DNA of 64,000 nt. It comes from Aurantimonas sp965217685. Lineage in GTDB: Bacteria; Pseudomonadota; Alphaproteobacteria; Rhizobiales; Rhizobiaceae. Below are positions 24,129-33,212 of this stretch, piece by piece. Within the stretch, counting starts at the first letter, position 1, and each line of letters opens with the position of its first letter. Made by a program: the position numbers and the translations under genes. The stretch lies in NCBI GenBank assembly GCA_965217685.1, contig CBDCIZ010000003.1, positions 496,001 to 560,000 of the forward strand, read 5' to 3'. Under the pieces are notes generated by a model that saw nothing but the letters and a program-made list of their open reading frames with translations, was not told the origin of the DNA and searched no databases.

Positions 24129-25508
24129 TCAGGAGTGGTAGGCGGCCTCGCCGTGGTAGGAAAGGTCGAGACCTTCGCGTTCCTGCTCGACGCTCGGACG
24201 CAAGCCGACGATGGCATTGACGATCGCATAAAGGATCGCCGAGCCGACGCCGCACCACACGATGGTGATGAGGACTGCGACGATCTGCGCCCAGACCTGC
24301 GCGCCCATGGTGACGCCATCGGCATAGCCGATGCCTCCCAAGGAGGGCGAGGTGAAGATGCCGGTGCCTATAGCGCCGATGATGCCGCCGATGCCGTGGA
24401 TGCCGAATACATCGAGGCTGTCGTCGTACTTCAGGCCGTTCTTCACCACCGAAACGAAGAAGTAGCACACGAGGCTGGCAATGGCGCCCAGCACGATCGC
24501 GCCCACCGGGCCGATCGTGCCGCAGGCCGGCGTCACGGCAACAAGGCCGGCAACGATGCCCGAGGCACCGCCGAGCATCGAGGCCTTGCCGCGCATGACG
24601 GTTTCGATGATGCACCATGCGACGAGCGCACCCGCCGTTGCGGTGAAGGTGTTGATCATCGCCAGCACGGCAGCCGCGTTCGATTCGAGGTTCGAACCGG
24701 CGTTGAAGCCGAACCAGCCGACCCACAGGATCGAGGCGCCGACCATGGTCAGCGTCATCGAGTGGGGCGCCATCATGTCCTTGCCGAGGCCCGTGCGCTT
24801 GCCGACGAACATGCAGCCGACGAGTGCCGCGATACCGGCGTTGATATGGACGACCGTACCACCGGCGAAGTCGAGTGCGCCGACGCCGCCCGAGAGCGTG
24901 CCGTTGAAGATCAGGCCAGAGCCGTCCCAAACCATGTGCGCGACCGGGAAGTAGACGAAGGTCACCCACAGGATCGTGAACAGGATGACCGCCGAGAACT
25001 TGATGCGCTCGGCGAAGGCACCGACGATCAGCGCCGGCGTGATGACGGCGAAGGTCATCTGGAAGGCGATGAACAGATATTCGGGGATCGCCACGCCGTC
25101 GGTGAAGGTCGCCGATGTGGAATCGACCGTTACGCCGGACAGGAAGAGCTTGCCCATGCCGCCCCAGAACGGGCTGGTGCCGCCACCGAAGGCGAAGGAA
25201 TAGCCCCAGACGACCCAGACGATCATCACGACGCCGGTGATCACGGTGCACTGCATCAGCACCGACAGCATGTTCTTGGCGCGCACGAGGCCGCCATAGA
25301 ACAGGGCGAGGCCCGGCATGGTCATGAACAGGACGAGGAGCGTCGAGGTCATCATCCATGCGACGTCGCCCTTGTCGACGGTCGGCGCGGCGGCCGTTGC
25401 GGCGTCCGTCGCTGCCGATGCCGCTGCGGGGGCATCCTGGGCGAACGCCGCGGTGGCGGCGAAACCCGCCAGCAACGAGCCGGCAAATAGGAATTTCTTG
25501 ATATTCAT
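24129..25508 (-). CDS. amtB: Ammonium transporter AmtB
   Basis: 459-aa Amt/Rh channel with a cleavable signal sequence (MNIKKFLFAGSLLAGFAATAAFA), an Ala-rich linker and about 11 transmembrane segments. The twin-His pore residues lie in TVVHINAGIAALVG and DVFGIHGIGGIIGA; WVTFVYFPVAHMVWD and GWFGFNAGSNL are family signatures. It is cotranscribed behind glnK (17-base gap), the universal pairing in which GlnK blocks the channel when nitrogen is sufficient. ATG 25508 chosen because the signal sequence begins there. Confidence 0.95.
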   Translation of the reverse strand: MNIKKFLFAGSLLAGFAATAAFAQDAPAAASAATDAATAAAPTVDKGDVAWMMTSTLLVLFMTMPGLALFYGGLVRAKNMLSVLMQCTVITGVVMIVWVVWGYSFAFGGGTSPFWGGMGKLFLSGVTVDSTSATFTDGVAIPEYLFIAFQMTFAVITPALIVGAFAERIKFSAVILFTILWVTFVYFPVAHMVWDGSGLIFNGTLSGGVGALDFAGGTVVHINAGIAALVGCMFVGKRTGLGKDMMAPHSMTLTMVGASILWVGWFGFNAGSNLESNAAAVLAMINTFTATAGALVAWCIIETVMRGKASMLGGASGIVAGLVAVTPACGTIGPVGAIVLGAIASLVCYFFVSVVKNGLKYDDSLDVFGIHGIGGIIGAIGTGIFTSPSLGGIGYADGVTMGAQVWAQIVAVLITIVWCGVGSAILYAIVNAIVGLRPSVEQEREGLDLSYHGEAAYHS

Positions 25509-25525
25509 TTCAGTCAGGTCCCCTC

Positions 25526-25864
25526 TCACAATGCGTTCGCGTCAACTTCGCCCGTCCGGATACGGACGGCGGTATCGATGCCATAGGTGAAGATCTTGCC
25601 GTCGCCGATCTGGCCGGTCTTGGCGGCGCCCTGGATGGCCTCCACGGTCTTGTCAACCATGTCGACCGCGACCGCGACCTCGATCTTCAGCTTGGGCAGG
25701 AAGCTCACGGCATATTCGGTGCCGCGATAAATCTCGGTATGACCCTTCTGGCGGCCGTAGCCTTTGACCTCGGTCACGGTCAGGCCCTGAATGCCGATGC
25801 CGGTCAGGGCTTCGCGCACTTCGTCTAGCTTGAATGGCTTGATGATCGCCATCACGATTTTCAT
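25526..25864 (-). CDS. glnK: Nitrogen regulatory PII protein GlnK
   Basis: 112-aa PII protein: MKIVMAIIKPFKLDEVREALTGIGIQGLTVTEVKGYGRQKGHTEIYRGTEY includes the T-loop with the uridylylation Tyr (about residue 51); IGDGKIFTYGIDTAVRIRTGE is the B/C-loop region. It senses ATP/ADP and 2-oxoglutarate and regulates AmtB. The start at 25864 is the family start; the longer frame from 25912 is not used. Confidence 0.95.
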   Translation of the reverse strand: MKIVMAIIKPFKLDEVREALTGIGIQGLTVTEVKGYGRQKGHTEIYRGTEYAVSFLPKLKIEVAVAVDMVDKTVEAIQGAAKTGQIGDGKIFTYGIDTAVRIRTGEVDANAL

Positions 25865-25962
25865 GTTCACCTCGAACCTTGGGCAGCCGAGAGGGCCGCT
25901 GAGTTGAGCCATCTTTCACTTGAAGGCGGCATGCCTTTTCACGATGACTGATCTCATAGGAA

Positions 25963-25977
25963 TCAAGGAGCGTGCCA
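25963..25977 (-). promoter_or_regulatory. glnK: Sigma-54 promoter of glnK-amtB
   Basis: On the minus strand TGGCACG-CTCC-TTGA matches the sigma-54 consensus TGGCACG-N4-TTGC except the last base, with GG/GC spacing as required. It lies about 100 bases before the glnK ATG. Sigma-54/NtrC control of glnK-amtB is the rule in alphaproteobacteria; no clear NtrC site was assigned. Confidence 0.7.
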
Positions 25978-26115
25978 ATTGGGCACAGCGCGCAGAATCG
26001 GCCGCGTTTTTGCCGCTCCGCAGCCATTTTGCCGCAAATGCGCTTCGACACTCCGCAGAGAATGGCTAATATTTATGCAGAAATGCCAATATTGCTTACG
26101 AAATGAGCGTATACC

Positions 26116-27000
26116 TCAATCTTTCGTTGCGCGTCGCGGCCGGATAAGACCCTCCTGCGCCACCGATGCGACCAGTTCGCCATTGCGCGAAAACAGCGAG
26201 CCGCGGGTCAGGCCCCGCCCGCCCGACGAAGACGGGCTGTCCTGGGAATAGAGCATCCACTCCGACACGAAGGCCGGACGATGGAACCACATGGCGTGGT
26301 CGAGGCTCGCCGCCTGGATCGACTTGTCGAACACCGACAGGCCATGAGCAAAGAGCGAGGTGTCGAGCAGCGTCATGTCCGACAGATAGGCGAGGACCGC
26401 TGCGTTGAGCGCCCGGTCGTCGCCGATCTCGCCGGGACAGCGCACCCAGACCTGCTGGATGGGCTCCAGCTTGTCGCGGGTGAGGTAATGGTCGAAGGAG
26501 ACCGGCCGGAACTCGATCGGCCGCGGCCGCAGCCAATAGCGCTTCACCGGCTCCGGCGCTTGGCTGAGGATCGTTTCATTCAGCGTCTCGCCGTGCGGCA
26601 GCTCGTCGGGCCCCGGCACGTCGGGCATCGTCGCCTGATGATCGAGGCCTGGTTCGTCCTTCTGAAACGAGGCCGACAGCGAGAAGATCGCGTGACCGTG
26701 CTGGATCGCGACGACCCGGCGCGTCGTGAAGGAACCGCCGTCGCGGATGCGATCCACATCGTAGACGATCGGCGCCGCCGGATCGCCCGGCCGCATGAAA
26801 TAGGCGTGCAGCGAATGGCAATGGCGGTCGTCCGGCACCGTACGCTGGGTCGCGACGAGCGCCTGCGCGATCACCTGCCCGCCGAACACCCGCTGCCAGC
26901 TCTGGTCCGGCGACGTGCCACGGAAGAGATTCTCCTCGATCCGTTCGAGGTCGAGCGTGGCAAGAAGCTGGGCGACGGGTTCGGTCACAGGGCTGGTCAT
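26116..27000 (-). CDS. tesB: Acyl-CoA thioesterase II
   Basis: 294-aa double-hotdog thioesterase hydrolysing acyl-CoAs. It has FRGTSPDQSWQRVFGGQVIAQALVA, LHAYFMRPGDPAAPIVYDVDRIRDGGSFTTRRV, AVLAYLSDMTLLDTSL (catalytic Asp) and SLDHAMWFHRPAFVSEWMLY, RGLTRGSLFSRNGELVASVAQEGLIR. It follows glnK/amtB on the same strand upstream, the order known from rhizobia. Confidence 0.93.
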   Translation of the reverse strand: MTSPVTEPVAQLLATLDLERIEENLFRGTSPDQSWQRVFGGQVIAQALVATQRTVPDDRHCHSLHAYFMRPGDPAAPIVYDVDRIRDGGSFTTRRVVAIQHGHAIFSLSASFQKDEPGLDHQATMPDVPGPDELPHGETLNETILSQAPEPVKRYWLRPRPIEFRPVSFDHYLTRDKLEPIQQVWVRCPGEIGDDRALNAAVLAYLSDMTLLDTSLFAHGLSVFDKSIQAASLDHAMWFHRPAFVSEWMLYSQDSPSSSGGRGLTRGSLFSRNGELVASVAQEGLIRPRRATKD

Positions 27001-27194
27001 CTTTGCGGGTCTCCTGCGCAGGTGCGCCGCTTGGCGGCGAACGAAACGAATATCGTCTGGCGTTGCAACAGGTCGACGAACCGGTCAAGCACCGACGCGC
27101 CCGGATACGCGACTTGCGCGCGTTGCTTCAAGCGCTTGCCGCCCCTACATCGCAGTAAGAACGCGATCGTCGTGCGGGTGAAAAGGAGCAAGCG

Positions 27195-28454
27195 ATGTCG
27201 AACGACACAGCGAAGACCGACACGGCCTCGGCCCGCGAACACGCAGACATCGTCATCGCCGGCGCCGGCTATGTCGGGCTGACCACCGCCGTCGCCATTG
27301 CCGACGCCGCTCCGCATCTGAAGGTCATCCTCGTCGACGCCGCGCCCGACGGCGTCTGGAAGAAGGACGGACGCGCCTCGGCGGTCGCCGCGGCCGCCGT
27401 GCGGATGCTCGATCAGCTTGGCATCTGGCAGACCGTCAAGGACGAGGCGCAGCCGATCACCGAAATGATAGTCACCGATTCGCGCACCTCGGACCCGGTG
27501 CGCCCGGTGTTCCTGACCTTCGGCGGCGAGGCGCAGCCGGGCGAGCCCTTCGCCAACATGCTGCCCAACAGCATCCTCAACGGCGCCCTCAGAGAAAGGG
27601 CTGGCGAACTCGGCATCTCCATCCGCGGGTCAAGTGCCGTCACCGGCTTCGACGCGAAGATGGCCGAGATCGGCATCGAGCTACAGGGCGGCGACCATAT
27701 CGACGCGAAACTGCTGATCGCCTGCGACGGCGTCAATTCGGCGATCCGCGAGATGGCCGGCATCCGCACCGTCAAATGGGGCTATGGCCAGTCCGGCATC
27801 GTCGCGACCGTCGCCCACGAGCGCCCGCACGAGGGCCGCGCCGAGGAGCATTTCCTGCCGTCGGGTCCCTTCGCCATCCTGCCGCTCAAGGGCAACCGCT
27901 CCTCGCTGGTCTGGACCGAGCCGACCCATGAAGCCGAGCGGCTGGTCGCCGGCGACGACATGATGTTCGAGCTCGAACTCGAACAGCGATTCGGCCACAA
28001 GTTGGGCGCGCTGACCGTAGAGGGCGGCAAGCGCGCCTTCCCGCTCGGCCTCACCATCGCCCGTGATTTTGTCAAGTCGCGCATCGCGCTGTGCGGCGAC
28101 GCAGCCCACGGCATCCACCCCATCGCCGGCCAGGGCCTCAATCTCGGTTTCAAGGATGCCGCCGCCCTCGCCCAGACGATCGTCGAGGCGGACCGCCTCG
28201 GCCTTGATATCGGTGCCCTCGACACGCTCGAAACCTATCAGCGCTGGCGGAGATTCGACACGGTGCAGATGGGCATCACGACCGACGTCCTGAACCGCCT
28301 CTTCTCCAACGACAACGGCCTCCTGCGCGCCGCCCGCTCCTTTGGCCTGTCGCTGGTCGACCGCGCCCCGCCGCTGAAGAAATTCTTCATTGCCCAGGCC
28401 GCCGGCACGACCCGTGGTCCGTCGCCGAGGTTGTTGCAGGGCGAGGCGATCTGA
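27195..28454 (+). CDS. UbiH/UbiF/COQ6-family FAD-dependent hydroxylase
   Basis: 419-aa flavin monooxygenase of ubiquinone biosynthesis type. FAD Rossmann motif ADIVIAGAGYVGLTTAVAIAD (about 17-37), DG motif LLIACDGVNSAIREMAGI, and the GD motif RIALCGDAAHGIHPIAGQGLNLGFKDAAAL. The family hydroxylates the quinone ring (C5, C1 or C6 positions, enzyme dependent), so the exact position is not assigned. GGAGC Shine-Dalgarno before ATG 27195. Divergent from tesB. Confidence 0.9.
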   Translation: MSNDTAKTDTASAREHADIVIAGAGYVGLTTAVAIADAAPHLKVILVDAAPDGVWKKDGRASAVAAAAVRMLDQLGIWQTVKDEAQPITEMIVTDSRTSDPVRPVFLTFGGEAQPGEPFANMLPNSILNGALRERAGELGISIRGSSAVTGFDAKMAEIGIELQGGDHIDAKLLIACDGVNSAIREMAGIRTVKWGYGQSGIVATVAHERPHEGRAEEHFLPSGPFAILPLKGNRSSLVWTEPTHEAERLVAGDDMMFELELEQRFGHKLGALTVEGGKRAFPLGLTIARDFVKSRIALCGDAAHGIHPIAGQGLNLGFKDAAALAQTIVEADRLGLDIGALDTLETYQRWRRFDTVQMGITTDVLNRLFSNDNGLLRAARSFGLSLVDRAPPLKKFFIAQAAGTTRGPSPRLLQGEAI

Positions 28455-28670
28455 CGGTGAACTCGTAGGCAACGTGGCCGGCAAGTTACGCCGCCGCCGA
28501 TCTGGAACGATTCTATCGCCGGATCGCCATGCTGCGGTAAAATCTTTCCCCTTTGGCGAAAGACGGGCAATCCTCATCGGCGCGCCCTGCGTCAGACTCG
28601 CCTATCTAGAGATGATCGAGAAGGTGACCGCCGCATTATCCATGTGCACGGCTGTCAACGGAGAGACACA

Positions 28671-29021
28671 ATGGCCAAAGACCATCGCGCCGGATCGAAG
28701 GTACGGGGCGACAAGCTCCCCGCAATCCTGATGGCGAACAACCTGCTCGAAGGCGATGTCGTCTTCCTGACCGAGAAGGGTTGGACGCTCGATCCGTCGA
28801 AGGCGCGTGTCGCCTATGACGAGGCGTTATCCGAGGCGATGGAGGCCGAGGGCAAGGCATCGGCTTCCGCCAATCTCGTAGTTGATCCCTATCTCGTGCC
28901 GGTGGATATCGATGGCCAGGGCTTCCCGGTTGCCCGCCACTTCCGCGACGCCATGCGCCAGAAAGGCCCGTCGATCCATCCCGACATGGGCAAGCAGGCC
29001 GAGTTCGAAATCCCGGTCTGA
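28671..29021 (+). CDS. DUF2849 family protein of the sulfite-reductase cluster
   Basis: 116-aa small soluble protein (LPAILMANNLLEGDVVFLTEKGWTL, VVDPYLVPVDIDGQGFPVARHFRDAMRQKGPSIHPDMGKQAEFEIPV) matching the DUF2849 proteins found immediately upstream of cysI in alphaproteobacteria. Function is unknown; genomic association suggests a role in sulfite/siroheme metabolism. ATG 28671 has a GGAGA Shine-Dalgarno; the frame from 28644 is longer. A siroheme synthase gene often precedes it in relatives but is absent here. Confidence 0.8.
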   Translation: MAKDHRAGSKVRGDKLPAILMANNLLEGDVVFLTEKGWTLDPSKARVAYDEALSEAMEAEGKASASANLVVDPYLVPVDIDGQGFPVARHFRDAMRQKGPSIHPDMGKQAEFEIPV

Positions 29022-29110
29022 CCGACGCCAAAACCGGAGATGACATCATCTCGGCTGGCCGACGGGCGAAACGCCCGGCACCGCGAAAGATTGAGGAGAG
29101 GATCAGGCCG

Positions 29111-30799
29111 ATGTATCGCTATGACGAATTCGACGAGCGTTTCGTGCGCGAACGGGTCGCACAGTTCCGCAATCAGGTGGAACGCCGCCTCGACGGCTCG
29201 CTCGCCGACGACGAGTTCAAGCCGCTGCGCCTGAAGAACGGCCTCTATCTCCAGCTCCACGCCTACATGCTGCGGATCGCCGTGCCCTACGGCACGCTAT
29301 CGGCCCGCCAGTTGCGCCAACTCGCCCATATCGCCGACACCTACGACAAGGGCTATGGCCACTTCACCACGCGCCAGAACCTGCAGTTCAACTGGCCGAA
29401 GCTGAAGGACGTGCCGGCCATTCTCGACCTCCTCGCCGATGTCGAGATGCATTGCATCCAGACAAGCGGCAACTGTATCCGCAACACCACCGCCGACCAG
29501 TTCGCAGGTGTTGCCGCCGACGAGATCGAGGACCCGCGCGAAACCGCCGAGTTGATTCGGCAATGGTCGAGCCTGCATCCCGAATTCGCCTGGCTGCCAA
29601 GGAAGTTCAAGATCGCCGTCACCGGAGCCGAGCACGACCGTGCGGCGATCATGGTCCACGACATCGGCCTCAAGATCAAACGCGATGCGGACGGCCGCCA
29701 GGGCTACGAGATCTCCGTCGGCGGCGGTCTCGGCCGCACGCCGATGATCGGCAAGATCATCCGCCCCTTCCTGCCCAAGGACGAGCTGCTCGCCTATCTG
29801 GAAGCGGTGATGCGCGTCTACAATTCGGAAGGCCGCCGCGACAACAAATTCAAGGCACGGGTCAAGATTCTCGTCCACGAAACCGGGGCCGAGGAATTCA
29901 CCCGCCGTGTCGAGGAGGAATATGAAAAGCTCGACGGCCCGACGATCAACGCACCCGAAGAAGAGATCGCGCGCATCGCCGCCTATTTCGCCCCGCCGGC
30001 CTACGAGAGCCTGCCAGAGCAGTCCGAGACGCTGGCTGCCGCCCGCAAGGCTGATGCCGCGCTCGACCGCTTCGTCGAGCAGAACGGCTTTGCCCACAAG
30101 CAGCCGGGCTACATCGCGCTGACGGTCTCATTGAAGGCGATCGGCGAAGTGCCGGGCGACATGAGCTCCACACAGATGCGCGCCTTCGCGGACATCGCCG
30201 ACGAGTATTCCTTCGGCGAGCTCAGGGTCACCCACGGCCAGAACCTCGTTTTGCCCTACGTCAAGCAGAACGACGTTCCAGCAGTCTACGAGGCCCTGAA
30301 GGCCCACGATCTTGCCACCGCCAATGCCGGACTGATCACCGACATCATCGCTTGTCCGGGCCTCGACTATTGCGCGCTGGCCACGGCGAAATCGATTCCG
30401 ATCGCCCAGGAGATCGCCAGAACTTTCGCCGACGAGACCCGCCAGCGTGAGATCGGCCACCTGCCGATCAAGATTTCCGGCTGCATCAACGCCTGCGGCC
30501 ATCACCATGTCGGCGCGATCGGCATTCTCGGCCTCGAAAAGGGCGGCCGCGAGAACTACCAGATCACCGTCGGCGGCGATGCCACCGAGAACGCGGCGCT
30601 GGGCGAACGCCTCGGCCCCGGCATCGACGCCGAAGACGTGCCTGGCGCGATCGAAACCATCGTCGACGTGTATTTTGCCGAGCGCAAGGACGGTGAGGCG
30701 TTCATCGAGACGGTGCGCCGCGCCGGCATCGAACCGTTCAAGACAGGCTTCACCGATTTCATCGCCGCGCGCCCGAAAATTGCGGAGCCCGCCGAATGA
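29111..30799 (+). CDS. cysI: Nitrite/sulfite reductase, hemoprotein (CysI-type)
   Basis: 562-aa siroheme/4Fe-4S reductase reducing sulfite to sulfide. Two ferredoxin-like halves are visible: the N-terminal repeat (GHFTTRQNLQFNWPKL, QTSGNCIRNTT) and C-terminal repeat (GELRVTHGQNLVLPYV, then CPGLDYCALA and KISGCINACGHHHVG). The four Cys of CPGxxxC and GCxxxC bind the coupled 4Fe-4S/siroheme. Sulfite rather than nitrite is inferred from the cys neighbours. Strong AGGAGAGG upstream. Confidence 0.92.
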   Translation: MYRYDEFDERFVRERVAQFRNQVERRLDGSLADDEFKPLRLKNGLYLQLHAYMLRIAVPYGTLSARQLRQLAHIADTYDKGYGHFTTRQNLQFNWPKLKDVPAILDLLADVEMHCIQTSGNCIRNTTADQFAGVAADEIEDPRETAELIRQWSSLHPEFAWLPRKFKIAVTGAEHDRAAIMVHDIGLKIKRDADGRQGYEISVGGGLGRTPMIGKIIRPFLPKDELLAYLEAVMRVYNSEGRRDNKFKARVKILVHETGAEEFTRRVEEEYEKLDGPTINAPEEEIARIAAYFAPPAYESLPEQSETLAAARKADAALDRFVEQNGFAHKQPGYIALTVSLKAIGEVPGDMSSTQMRAFADIADEYSFGELRVTHGQNLVLPYVKQNDVPAVYEALKAHDLATANAGLITDIIACPGLDYCALATAKSIPIAQEIARTFADETRQREIGHLPIKISGCINACGHHHVGAIGILGLEKGGRENYQITVGGDATENAALGERLGPGIDAEDVPGAIETIVDVYFAERKDGEAFIETVRRAGIEPFKTGFTDFIAARPKIAEPAE

Positions 30800-31311
30800 C
30801 CCTGATCTCCGCCACCGGCGAGAAGCCGGACGATTACACCCGTGTCGATACGATCGAAGCGATCGCGGAGGCCACCAGCGCGCCGCTCGTGCCGCTCGCA
30901 TTGGTTGACGGCGCCAAGACGCAGCTGACGGCCAAGCGCTTTGGAGTGTCGGTCAAGAACGACGCGCCGGTCGAGGACATCGCACCCTTCCTCAAAGCGG
31001 TCGATCTGATTTCGGTCGAGTTTCCCTCCTTTTCCGACGGCCGCGGCCTGTCGCTTGCCAAGCGCCTGCGCCGGGCGGGCTTCGAAGGTACGCTTCGCGC
31101 CTCCGGGCCTCTGATCGCCGACCAGTTCACTGAGGCGCTGGCCTGCGGCTTCGACGAGATCGAACTGCCGCAGACCATGGCCAACCGCCAGCCGGTCCAG
31201 CAGTGGCTGGAGGCCAAGGACATCGTCTCCGAGCACTATCAGACGGGTTATGGCGAGGATCGCTCGATCCTCCAGAAGCGCCTCGCGGCGCGAAAGGACG
31301 CCAGGCAATGA
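30796..31311 (+). CDS. DUF934 family protein
   Basis: 171-aa protein overlapping the cysI stop by ATGA. VPLALVDGAKTQLTAKRFGVSVKNDAPVEDIAPFLKAVDLISVEFPSFSDGRGLSLAKRLRRAGFEGTLRASGPLIADQFTEALACGFDEIELP is the conserved DUF934 region. Members always accompany cysI/cysH; an accessory role in sulfite reduction is inferred. Biochemical activity is unknown. Confidence 0.88.
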   Translation: MTLISATGEKPDDYTRVDTIEAIAEATSAPLVPLALVDGAKTQLTAKRFGVSVKNDAPVEDIAPFLKAVDLISVEFPSFSDGRGLSLAKRLRRAGFEGTLRASGPLIADQFTEALACGFDEIELPQTMANRQPVQQWLEAKDIVSEHYQTGYGEDRSILQKRLAARKDARQ

Positions 31312-32054
31312 TCCAGGATCCCAAGCTACTGGCGGAAACGCTGAACGCCGAACTCCACAATCTCCTGCCGCTGGAGCGCCTGAAGCGCCTGCGCGCCGAG
31401 GTGAAGGGACGCATCGTCTTCACGACAAGCCTCGGACTCGAGGACCAGATGCTGACCCATCTGATCTTTTCGAACGACCTCGACATCGAGGTGGTGACCC
31501 TCGACACCGGCCGGCTCTTCCCCGAGACCTACGACGTCTGGCGCGCGACGGAAGAGAAATACGGCAAGCGCATCCACGCGAAATACCCCAGAGCCGAAGC
31601 GCTGGAGGCGATGATCGACGACCAGGGCATCGACGGCTTCTACTACGCCAAGGAGTTCCGACTGAACTGCTGCGGCATCCGCAAGGTCGAACCGCTTGCC
31701 CGCGCGCTCAATGGCGCGTCAGCCTGGATCACGGGCCTGCGCGCCGATCAGTCGGCCAATCGCAAGGGCATGGATTTCGTCGACTTCGACAGCGCGCGCA
31801 AGCTGGTCAAGGCGAACCCGATCTTCGACTGGAGCCGGGATCGCGTCGCCGGTTTCAACGCGATGAACGGCGTGCCGACCAACGTGCTGCACGACAAGGG
31901 CTTTCCCTCGATCGGCTGCGCACCCTGCACCCGTGCCGTCCAGCCCGGAGAGCCCGAGCGCGCAGGCCGCTGGTGGTGGGAAGACGACACCAAGCGCGAG
32001 TGCGGCCTGCATGTGCCGGACCGCGCGATGGTATCGGAAGGCGCGAGGATCTAG
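31308..32054 (+). CDS. cysH: Assimilatory APS/PAPS reductase with 4Fe-4S cluster
   Basis: 248-aa reductase. P-loop-like FTTSLGLEDQMLTHLI at residues 38-53, then Cys121-Cys122 (LNCCGIRKVEPL) and Cys204-x2-Cys207 (IGCAPCTRAV), the four-cysteine set of Fe-S enzymes that use adenylylsulfate. Catalytic Cys232 lies in KRECGLH. The Cys pairs and the lack of a CysC kinase favour APS as substrate. The ATG overlaps the DUF934 stop. Confidence 0.92.
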   Translation: MIQDPKLLAETLNAELHNLLPLERLKRLRAEVKGRIVFTTSLGLEDQMLTHLIFSNDLDIEVVTLDTGRLFPETYDVWRATEEKYGKRIHAKYPRAEALEAMIDDQGIDGFYYAKEFRLNCCGIRKVEPLARALNGASAWITGLRADQSANRKGMDFVDFDSARKLVKANPIFDWSRDRVAGFNAMNGVPTNVLHDKGFPSIGCAPCTRAVQPGEPERAGRWWWEDDTKRECGLHVPDRAMVSEGARI

Positions 32055-32128
32055 GGAGCGGGGCATCTTCGGCTTCGGCGTTCGGCAGGCGATGAGCTGT
32101 GCCGGAGAGGCAAAAACCTCAACGCACC

Positions 32129-32249
32129 GTCATCCTGTGGCCCGTGTCGAGGATCCAGAGACGCCGAACCCGACGCACCGCACCGACTGAGAACCAAGCC
32201 ATCGACCTCGACCCTTTCCCGGATCCTCGGGACGGAACCCGAGGATGAC
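32129..32249. repeat. RIME-like palindromic intergenic repeat
   Basis: A 121-bp segment in the cysH-cysD gap begins GTCATCCT...GAGGATCC and ends GGATCCTCGGG-ACGGAA-CCCGAGGATGAC, so the two ends are inverted copies and each can fold into a hairpin (9-bp perfect stem at 32223-32246). This resembles the RIME-type repeats of Rhizobiales (TCATCCTCGGG...CCCGAGGATCC). Identification is by pattern memory. Confidence 0.55.
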
Positions 32250-32308
32250 AAGCGTTCAAAGCGAAGCCGTTTCTGCCTTTCGCACCCGACAAGCAAGGGC
32301 CCCCGGCC

Positions 32309-33211
32309 ATGAAAAATCTGACTCATCTCGAGCGGCTCGAGGCCGAATCGATCTTCATCCTGCGCGAGGTCGCGGCGACCGCCGACAATCCGGTGATGCT
32401 GTATTCGATCGGCAAGGATTCGGCCGTGATGCTGCATCTCGCCATGAAGGCGTTCGCGCCCGGCAAGCCGCCCTTCCCGCTGCTTCATGTCGACACGACC
32501 TGGAAGTTCCGCGAGATGATCGAGTTCCGTGATCGCCGAGCCCGCGAACTCGGGCTGGACCTCATCGTCCATACCAACCAGGAGGGCGTTCGCACCGGCG
32601 TCAACCCGTTCGATTCCGGCAGCCGCATCCACACCGAGGTGATGAAGACGCAGGCCCTCAAGCAAGCGCTCGACAAGTACAAGTTCGACGCGGCCTTCGG
32701 CGGCGCGCGTCGCGACGAGGAAAAGAGCCGCGCCAAGGAGCGTGTCTTCTCGCTGCGCTCGCCCGAGCATCGCTGGGACGCAAAGAACCAGCGGCCGGAG
32801 CCCTGGCGGCTGTTCAACACCCGCAAGAAGAACGGCGAGAGCTTTCGTGTCTTCCCGCTCTCCAACTGGACCGAGCAGGACGTGTGGGACTACATCGCGC
32901 TGGAGCGCATCCCGGTGGTGCCGCTCTATTTCGCCGAGGAGCGCCCGATCGTGAAGCGCGACGGCGCACTGATCATGCGCGACGACGACCGCATGCAGTT
33001 GAAACCCGGCGAGACCGTCGAAAACATGATGGTCCGCTTCCGCACTCTCGGCTGCTACCCGCTGACCGGCGCCGTCGAATCCTCGGCGACAAATCTCGAC
33101 GACGTGATCGCGGAAATGCGCGGCTCGCGCGTGTCCGAACGGCAGGGGCGGGTCATCGACTCCGATTCCGGTGCCTCGATGGAACAGAAAAAGCAGGAAG
33201 GCTACTTCTAA
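32309..33211 (+). CDS. cysD: Sulfate adenylyltransferase subunit 2
   Basis: 300-aa N-type ATP pyrophosphatase: LYSIGKDSAVMLHLAMKAF (SGGKDS-like loop, about 33-50), LLHVDTTWKFREMIEFRD, GGARRDEEKSRAKERVFS, LSNWTEQDVWDYI and RTLGCYPLTGAVES. With CysN it forms the ATP sulfurylase that activates sulfate to APS. The cysN gene starts 1 base after its stop. Confidence 0.95.
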   Translation: MKNLTHLERLEAESIFILREVAATADNPVMLYSIGKDSAVMLHLAMKAFAPGKPPFPLLHVDTTWKFREMIEFRDRRARELGLDLIVHTNQEGVRTGVNPFDSGSRIHTEVMKTQALKQALDKYKFDAAFGGARRDEEKSRAKERVFSLRSPEHRWDAKNQRPEPWRLFNTRKKNGESFRVFPLSNWTEQDVWDYIALERIPVVPLYFAEERPIVKRDGALIMRDDDRMQLKPGETVENMMVRFRTLGCYPLTGAVESSATNLDDVIAEMRGSRVSERQGRVIDSDSGASMEQKKQEGYF

Positions 33212-33212
33212 G

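Noticed and set aside
24135..25490. 451-codon open frame antisense to amtB
   Set aside because: Shadow frame with no recognisable domain; amtB on the other strand is complete.
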